Positions 55,684 to 60,915 of a DNA stretch of 60,915 nt are shown in pieces; position 1 is the stretch's first letter, and the number at the start of each line of letters is the position of its first letter. Source of the DNA: Deltaproteobacteria bacterium (lineage in GTDB: Bacteria > Myxococcota_A > Polyangia > Polyangiales > Polyangiaceae); NCBI GenBank assembly GCA_003235365.1, contig QJWJ01000044.1:1-60915 (forward strand). Direction: 5' to 3'. Below the pieces are notes generated by a model. It was not told the origin of the DNA, made no database searches, and saw nothing but the letters and a program-made list of their open reading frames with translations. The position numbers and the translations under genes were made by a program.

Positions 55684-56307
55684 ATGGCCACGGATCGAAC
55701 TGACAGCGCGGCAAAAGGCGAGTCGACTCGACAGCGCATCATCGAGCGCGCGTTGGTCCTCGCGAGCACCGTCGGGTTGGAAGGGCTCACGATCGGTGAT
55801 TTGGCGACCGACCTCGGCTTGTCCAAGAGCGGCCTGTTCGCGCACTTCAAGTCGAAGGAGCGGTTGCAGCTCGACGTGTTGGATGCGGCCGCGGCCCACT
55901 TTTCGGAGCACGTTTTCGCGCGAGCCATCAAGGCGCCCCGCGGAGAGCCGCGGATCGTGGCGATCTTCGAGAACTGGATGCGTTGGATTGGCGACCAGGA
56001 GATCCCCGGCGGTTGCGTGTTCATATCCAGCGCGCTCGAATGGGACGACAGAGAAGGCCCGGTACGAGTCGCCCTGGTGGAGTGGTTCGAGGCCCTCTAC
56101 GTGGGCCTTGCCAAAGCGGCGCGCATCGCCGTCGATGAAGGCCATTTTCGCCCCGATCTCGACCTGCAGCAGTTCGCGGGGGAGTTGCACGGGATCATGT
56201 TGAAGTTCCATCTCGACTCTCGGCTGCTGCGCGCTGAACGCGCTGCCAAGCAGGCTCAGACCGCCCTCGAGCGGTTGCTCGCGGACGCCCGACGACCGCG
56301 CGTCTGA
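55684..56307 (+). CDS. TetR/AcrR-family transcriptional regulator
   Basis: The protein has 207 residues from ATG 55684. The N-terminal helix-turn-helix (about 13-60) has RQRIIERALVLASTVGLEG, then LATDLGLSKSGLFAHFKSKERL, the family's DNA-binding helix. The C-terminal ligand-binding part contains MRWIGDQEIPGGCVFISSALEWDD, recalling the TetR_C_11-type (YcdC-like) fold. It lies 30 bp upstream of an alpha/beta-hydrolase gene in the same direction, so autoregulation and control of that gene are likely. The ligand is unknown. Confidence 0.95.
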   Translation: MATDRTDSAAKGESTRQRIIERALVLASTVGLEGLTIGDLATDLGLSKSGLFAHFKSKERLQLDVLDAAAAHFSEHVFARAIKAPRGEPRIVAIFENWMRWIGDQEIPGGCVFISSALEWDDREGPVRVALVEWFEALYVGLAKAARIAVDEGHFRPDLDLQQFAGELHGIMLKFHLDSRLLRAERAAKQAQTALERLLADARRPRV

Positions 56308-56337
56308 ACGCTCGTTCCAGACATCAGGAGACCACCC

Positions 56338-57219
56338 ATGAACCTCGCAGCGATCCAACCAAATAAAAGCACGATCGTTCGTTCTTTTCATATCCCCTCT
56401 CTTGTCGGCACAGCCGCGCGCCTCGCCCCGCGCTTGGCTGTACGTGTACTGGCGAGGCAATTCCTCACTCCGTGGAAGCGCCGTCAGGGCTTGAGCTTGT
56501 TGGGGGCGCGACGTTGCATCGAGGTGCCCGTGGGGACGAATGTCGTTCGAGTCGGCATTTGGGGGAGTGGTCCATTGGTCGTCCTCGTTCACGGATGGAG
56601 TGGCTCAGGCGAACAATTGGCGTCGATGCGTGACGCGCTGTTATTTGCCGGTTTCTCCGTAGCGGCCTTCGATGCCCCGGCCCACGGAGCTACACCTGGA
56701 AAGACGACCAACGCCGCTGAATTTGCCTCGATCCTCCATCGTCTAGCAGAGCACCATCCGTTGCACGGGGTCGTCGCGCATTCTCTCGGGGGGCTCGCTG
56801 CGGCGGTCGCCTGCGCTCGGGGCCTCGCGGTGAACGGCTTGGTCTTGGTTGCGCCGCTACCGTCGTTGAGCTTCGCGCTGGACGAGTTTCAAAGGGCTTT
56901 GACGCTACCGTCGGGCGTTCGAGATGCGGTTGGGGAGCGAGTGGAGTACCTGGCGGGCGTTCGTGGCAGTGATTGGTCGCTGGATGCGGCCCTTCCGCGA
57001 GACGTGCCGTCGCTTCTGGTGCACGACGTGGAGGACCAGCGTATCGATGTCGCGCACAGTCGACGATTGGGCTTTGCTCGCCCCACACTCCGTCAACTGG
57101 AGACGAACGGCCTCGGCCATTCGCGAATCCTGCAGGACGCCTACGTGTTGGACCAGATCGTCAGTTTCCTGAGGGGTTTGCAGGTTGCCACCACAGCCTT
57201 TGCGGCGTCTACCTTCTGA
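56338..57219 (+). CDS. Alpha/beta hydrolase
   Basis: The protein has 293 residues from ATG 56338. It shows the oxyanion-hole HGWSGSG, AFDAPAHG, nucleophile elbow AHSLGG (Ser in VVAHSLGGLAAA), acid Asp in LLVHDVEDQRI and His in GLGHSRIL, a complete catalytic triad. The N-terminal about 55 residues form a cap-like extension with an amphipathic stretch. No signal peptide, so it is cytoplasmic. The class (esterase, lipase or thioesterase) cannot be told. Its gene is probably controlled by the adjacent TetR regulator. Confidence 0.94.
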   Translation: MNLAAIQPNKSTIVRSFHIPSLVGTAARLAPRLAVRVLARQFLTPWKRRQGLSLLGARRCIEVPVGTNVVRVGIWGSGPLVVLVHGWSGSGEQLASMRDALLFAGFSVAAFDAPAHGATPGKTTNAAEFASILHRLAEHHPLHGVVAHSLGGLAAAVACARGLAVNGLVLVAPLPSLSFALDEFQRALTLPSGVRDAVGERVEYLAGVRGSDWSLDAALPRDVPSLLVHDVEDQRIDVAHSRRLGFARPTLRQLETNGLGHSRILQDAYVLDQIVSFLRGLQVATTAFAASTF

Positions 57220-57742
57220 GTTGGGCGTCGCCTGAGTGAGTATGGTTTCGAAGCGTCGACTCGACGCCGGAGCGAGGGCCAGCACGAACGACCGTATACC
57301 CCGGGCGCGCCACACGCGCCGATCCCGTTCGAGTTCGAGCACTACCCCCTTGCGCGTGCGCCAGCTTGCCACCCATGTGCACTTTCGGCGCGATGTAGGT
57401 ACGCCGCGCCAAGTTGCCAGTCGCCCGGAATTCACTTCGTGTGGTGAGCGTCCTGCTCTCCGACCAGCGTTCGACGTTTGACTTGGTCTTGCTCACCCGG
57501 CCAGGGTCTGCGCAATCGGCCAGCGACGACGCGTGCGTGCTCAGTGTTAGCCTTTGCCGTGCTCTCTCTGGATGCGGGGCACCGCCTTTGTTCGTGTCAC
57601 CCGTTGTCAGTGTTAGTGGTTACCTGTCTCTCCGCGCTGCCGCGTTTCAGTTTGGTTCGTGGCAGTTCGACTCAGGAGCGTGCTTCTTCCGTAGTGGAAT
57701 TGTCGGCGAATACGCAGAGTGTCTAATAACATAGGCACCACT
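57220..57742. other. Stretch without a confident gene
   Basis: About 520 bp after the hydrolase gene. Several frames are open, including minus-strand frames over 57209-57496, but none keeps coding character throughout, so a decayed gene is possible. The decamer TCAGTGTTAG occurs twice, near 57540 and 57605. No terminator-type hairpin was found. Confidence 0.45.
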
Positions 57743-57889
57743 GTGACCACGGTCCGTCTGCTTAACCTGTCGAGCTCTCGACCGTTCGAGATCAGCGTTG
57801 CCGACGGTGCGACGGATGCGATCGAAACTACATGGACTCCAACCGCAAGGGCGAAACTCTCGTGTGTTGCTTGGGCTGCAGAGGTGTAG
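57743..57889 (+). CDS. Possible 48-residue ORF
   Basis: GTG 57743 opens a 48-residue frame (TTVRLLNLSSSRPFEISVAD, ending in AWAAEV) that stops six bases before the next gene's ATG. It has a plausible beta-then-alpha composition but no clear ribosome site. It may be a real small protein, a decayed 3' fragment of a larger gene, or chance. Low confidence. Confidence 0.3.
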   Translation: MTTVRLLNLSSSRPFEISVADGATDAIETTWTPTARAKLSCVAWAAEV

Positions 57890-57895
57890 CGGGCG

Positions 57896-58510
57896 ATGCC
57901 TAAACTGCTGGTCTATCTTCACTTGGCGATGAAGCAGCGCGCCTTGCAAAGCAGTCTGGGGAGCGCGTTGGGTAGCGTGGACGTCACGGCGGTGGGGCGT
58001 ATTGCCGACTTCGATCGCGCGTTGAGTACCGGTCAAGATGCCGTGTTGAGTCTACCCGTCGTGCTTGGTGCGCGGGGTATGGACGCGAAACTGCAGGGGC
58101 AGCGCCAGGGTTCATCCGACGAGCCGTACGTGTTGGTCAGCGCGGATCGGATACCTAATCCTGCGACCGCCAGCTCCGTCGGTGCGCTCGACTTGTTGGG
58201 GCGGTCTGGGACTGTCCAGTTCGTGCATGGTCTGCTTGGGGCAAGCCCTCGCGTCGAACGTGTTACCAAAGTCGAAGATCTCTTGCCCCTGCTGCAGATG
58301 CAGCGGGCGGAGTGCATTTGTTTGCCAGCTCGGCTGTTCTCCGAAATCAAGGGAGTCAGCCGTATGAACTTGCTGTCGACGGAGCTCAAGAAGAAGGTGG
58401 GTCTTCCCGCCGTATCGACAGTTGGCCCCAACGGCGGTGCCGTGCTCACCGCGTTGAAGGGGCTGTCGACGAACGCAGCGCGGGTTTTGGGGGTGGACGG
58501 ATGGCGATGA
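57896..58510 (+). CDS. Solute-binding-fold-like protein without signal peptide
   Basis: The 204-residue protein begins at ATG 57896. It lacks a signal peptide, membrane helix or known enzyme motif. Alternating strands and helices (VDVTAVGRIADFDRAL, DEPYVLVSADRIP, TVQFVHGLLGA, TKVEDLLPLLQMQRAECICLPARLF) recall one lobe of PhnD/type-2 periplasmic-binding folds, but the resemblance is inferred by eye. Its stop overlaps the ATG of the following lipoprotein gene by 4 bp (ATGA at 58507-58510), so the two are translationally coupled. Confidence 0.65.
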   Translation: MPKLLVYLHLAMKQRALQSSLGSALGSVDVTAVGRIADFDRALSTGQDAVLSLPVVLGARGMDAKLQGQRQGSSDEPYVLVSADRIPNPATASSVGALDLLGRSGTVQFVHGLLGASPRVERVTKVEDLLPLLQMQRAECICLPARLFSEIKGVSRMNLLSTELKKKVGLPAVSTVGPNGGAVLTALKGLSTNAARVLGVDGWR

Positions 58511-59514
58511 GGCGAAGAGAGCTCATCATAGGCTCGCTTTCGTTGGTGGCGTTTGCCGTCGCTTGTGGGCACACTCAGGTCGAGGGGCAGTCAGCCGGCT
58601 ACAAGGAGATCCTTGCGGCCGGCAACGGCAGCGAAACGGTGCTGGTGTGCATGCCCGACACCCCTCAGACACGTGAAGTGTGGCGGGGGCTCAGCGACGA
58701 ACTCGGCCAGGACTTCAAGCTCGTGGCGGTGCGCGTTGCGGGACGTGGCGACGCCGAGCTCATCGCACGCGGCGTCAGAGAGCACAATCCCAGTGCGTTG
58801 GTCTTGATGAACAACCCCACCGTGGGTGCCTACAAGGCGTACACGAAGCTGCCGGAAGCTCGAAAACTACCGGCCGTGGTCGTGATGACTTCGTTTCTCG
58901 AAGGGGGCGCCCTGCAAGCGATCGGTGCGACTGGCATCAGCTACGAAGTGCCGCTGATCACGGTTGTAACCAATTTGCGCAAGCTGCTCGCCGTACCGCT
59001 GGAGAGGGTTGGCGTCGTCTATCGTGAACCGTTGGCTGGCTTCGTCGCGCAGCAGGTCGAGTTGGCCCAACGCGAAAAGATTCGGGTCGTTGAAGTGCGC
59101 CTTCCCGCCGAACCGAATCCCGCACACATCAAGGCTGCCTTGCGTGAAACCAAACGGCGCGCTGATGCGGTGTGGATTCTCAATGACGACAAGCTGTTGT
59201 CGCCGAGACTCATCGCGGATGGCTGGCTGCCGGGGCTCAACGAACGTCCCTGGCGCCCAACCATCGTCGGGGCAGCGTCTTTGGTGTCGTCTGCACAATC
59301 GTTCGGGACGTTGGCCGTCATGCCTGATCACACGGCGCTGGGTGTACAAACAGCAAACTTGGTGTTCGACATCGCTGACAACGATTGGAAGATACCGAGC
59401 ACCTACACCCAACTCCCTCTGTCCACGACGACGACCGTAGACCTACGGCAGGCCAAGGAGCGATTCACCCTGAGAGCTGGCGCGCTGGCCCAGGTGGACA
59501 GGATCATCGAATGA
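58507..59514 (+). CDS. TrpX-like (ABC_sub_bind) solute-binding lipoprotein
   Basis: About 335 residues from ATG 58507, coupled to the preceding stop; ATG 58501 is two codons earlier and also possible. The N-terminus RRRELIIGSLSLVAFAVACG is a Tat-like signal with lipobox AVAC (Cys20). The domain shows ELIARGVREHNPSALVLMNNP, VVVMTSFLEGGALQAI, LERVGVVYREPLAGF, KRRADAVWILNDDKLL and a final FGTLAVMPDHTALGVQTANLVFDI, all typical of the ABC_sub_bind/TrpX family of periplasmic binding proteins. No permease or ATPase gene follows; the next genes are a response regulator and a sensor kinase. Confidence 0.85.
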   Translation: MRRRELIIGSLSLVAFAVACGHTQVEGQSAGYKEILAAGNGSETVLVCMPDTPQTREVWRGLSDELGQDFKLVAVRVAGRGDAELIARGVREHNPSALVLMNNPTVGAYKAYTKLPEARKLPAVVVMTSFLEGGALQAIGATGISYEVPLITVVTNLRKLLAVPLERVGVVYREPLAGFVAQQVELAQREKIRVVEVRLPAEPNPAHIKAALRETKRRADAVWILNDDKLLSPRLIADGWLPGLNERPWRPTIVGAASLVSSAQSFGTLAVMPDHTALGVQTANLVFDIADNDWKIPSTYTQLPLSTTTTVDLRQAKERFTLRAGALAQVDRIIE

Positions 59515-59581
59515 ACTCGAACTCCTCTAGCCCTTCAACTGGTGACCTCGCATCGAAGTACCGACCTCTCGAGGACATGCC

Positions 59582-59974
59582 ATGCGCATCCTGGTAATCG
59601 ATGACGATGAGATTGCTCGGGAGCTAATCTCGAGCGTCTTGGAAGAGACCGGGCACGACGTTTTCGAGCTACCTTCGGCGATCGGTGCTACCAGGGAGAT
59701 CTTCAAGAACGCGATCGACGCGGTGGTACTCGACGTCATGATGCCTGACATCAACGGGGACAAGTTGGCGCGCCTCTTGCGTCAGAATTCACGAGGAAAG
59801 AACTTGGCAATCGTCCTGGTATCCAGTCGCCCGGTGAGTGAATTGCGCGCGTTGGCGGCGTCGGCGAGTGCCGACGCTGTCGTCGAGAAGGCGAGAATTC
59901 GCACACAGCTTGGGGAGGCGGTCGCTCGCGCGACGGAAACGCGCAACCGCGGTCTTGACAAGGTTGGGGCGTGA
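59582..59974 (+). CDS. Single-domain response regulator
   Basis: The 130-residue protein has ATG 59582 with GAGGA upstream. It is a complete CheY-like receiver: D7/D8 acidic pair, phospho-acceptor D51 (VVLDVMMPD), S81 in VLVSS at the Thr/Ser switch and K103 in VVEKARI. There is no output domain, so it probably signals by binding a partner or serves as a phosphorelay intermediate for the kinase gene 21 bp downstream. Confidence 0.95.
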   Translation: MRILVIDDDEIARELISSVLEETGHDVFELPSAIGATREIFKNAIDAVVLDVMMPDINGDKLARLLRQNSRGKNLAIVLVSSRPVSELRALAASASADAVVEKARIRTQLGEAVARATETRNRGLDKVGA

Positions 59975-59995
59975 CGGAAGCGGGAGGTCCACGAC

Positions 59996-60915
<920 letters not shown>

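Noticed and set aside
57209..57496. Two minus-strand frames with locally coding-like residues
   Set aside because: The apparent sense switches frame, and one frame continues antisense to the alpha/beta hydrolase gene, which is well supported. A decayed gene is possible but cannot be shown.

Overview
The window reads as chromosomal DNA of a high-GC myxobacterium-like organism (class Polyangia is the best guess from content alone). The reasons are the density of lipoproteins with long Pro/Ser/Asp/Glu-rich linkers, three different ECF sigma/anti-sigma modules, stand-alone and hybrid receiver proteins, a fibro-slime protein, an HTTM protein, and a lipoprotein with an eroded cytochrome-c-like domain. 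No rRNA, tRNA, CRISPR array, insertion sequence or prophage was recognised. Coding density is high, with frequent 4-bp stop/start overlaps, and gene orientation is mixed.

Layout. 1-6.9 kb (minus strand): a partial lipoprotein; an ECF sigma factor overlapping its TPR-type anti-sigma candidate, flanked by a Cys-rich lipoprotein and an exported beta-rich protein; then a lipoprotein translationally coupled to NAD synthetase. 7-10.4 kb: an ArsA/GET3-type ATPase, an LPG-synthase-like flippase-type membrane protein and UDP-glucose dehydrogenase. 10.6-19.5 kb: a hybrid histidine kinase with an eroded ATP site, a lipoprotein, an HTTM protein with its coupled partner, a double-receiver protein, a hypothetical protein, a methyltransferase and an EamA exporter. 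19.6-29.2 kb: a large lipoprotein, a YqjF-type protein, an envelope protein, Hsp20 with promoter, leader hairpin and terminator, a glycine-zipper protein, a GYF-type protein, a patatin and a lipoprotein. 29.6-36.1 kb: an ECF/NrsF-type module followed by a secreted Lys/Ala-repeat miniprotein, RecN with a LexA-like site, a frameshifted gene, and a K+-dependent membrane pyrophosphatase.

36.6-49.3 kb: a 1182-residue fusion of a YyaL-type (DUF255) protein to an aldo/keto reductase, an ECF/FecR-type module, threonine aldolase coupled to a sirtuin, a GNAT with an in-frame 15-bp minisatellite, a small helical protein, and a DNA methyltransferase. 49.7-60.9 kb: a B12-binding radical SAM protein, TtcA, a thioredoxin-like/fibro-slime/exported-reductase cluster, a truncated HDOD gene, a TetR regulator with an alpha/beta hydrolase, and at the right edge a run of two solute-binding-like proteins, a response regulator and a sensor kinase cut by the window end.

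Themes: envelope stress and regulation (three sigma modules, several receiver proteins), a periplasmic/outer-membrane lipoproteome, and a few unusual proteins. The strongest candidates for new biology are the binding-protein/two-component module, the YyaL-reductase fusion and the secreted Lys/Ala-repeat miniprotein. All functional calls come from reading translations and motifs by eye; no database search was run.
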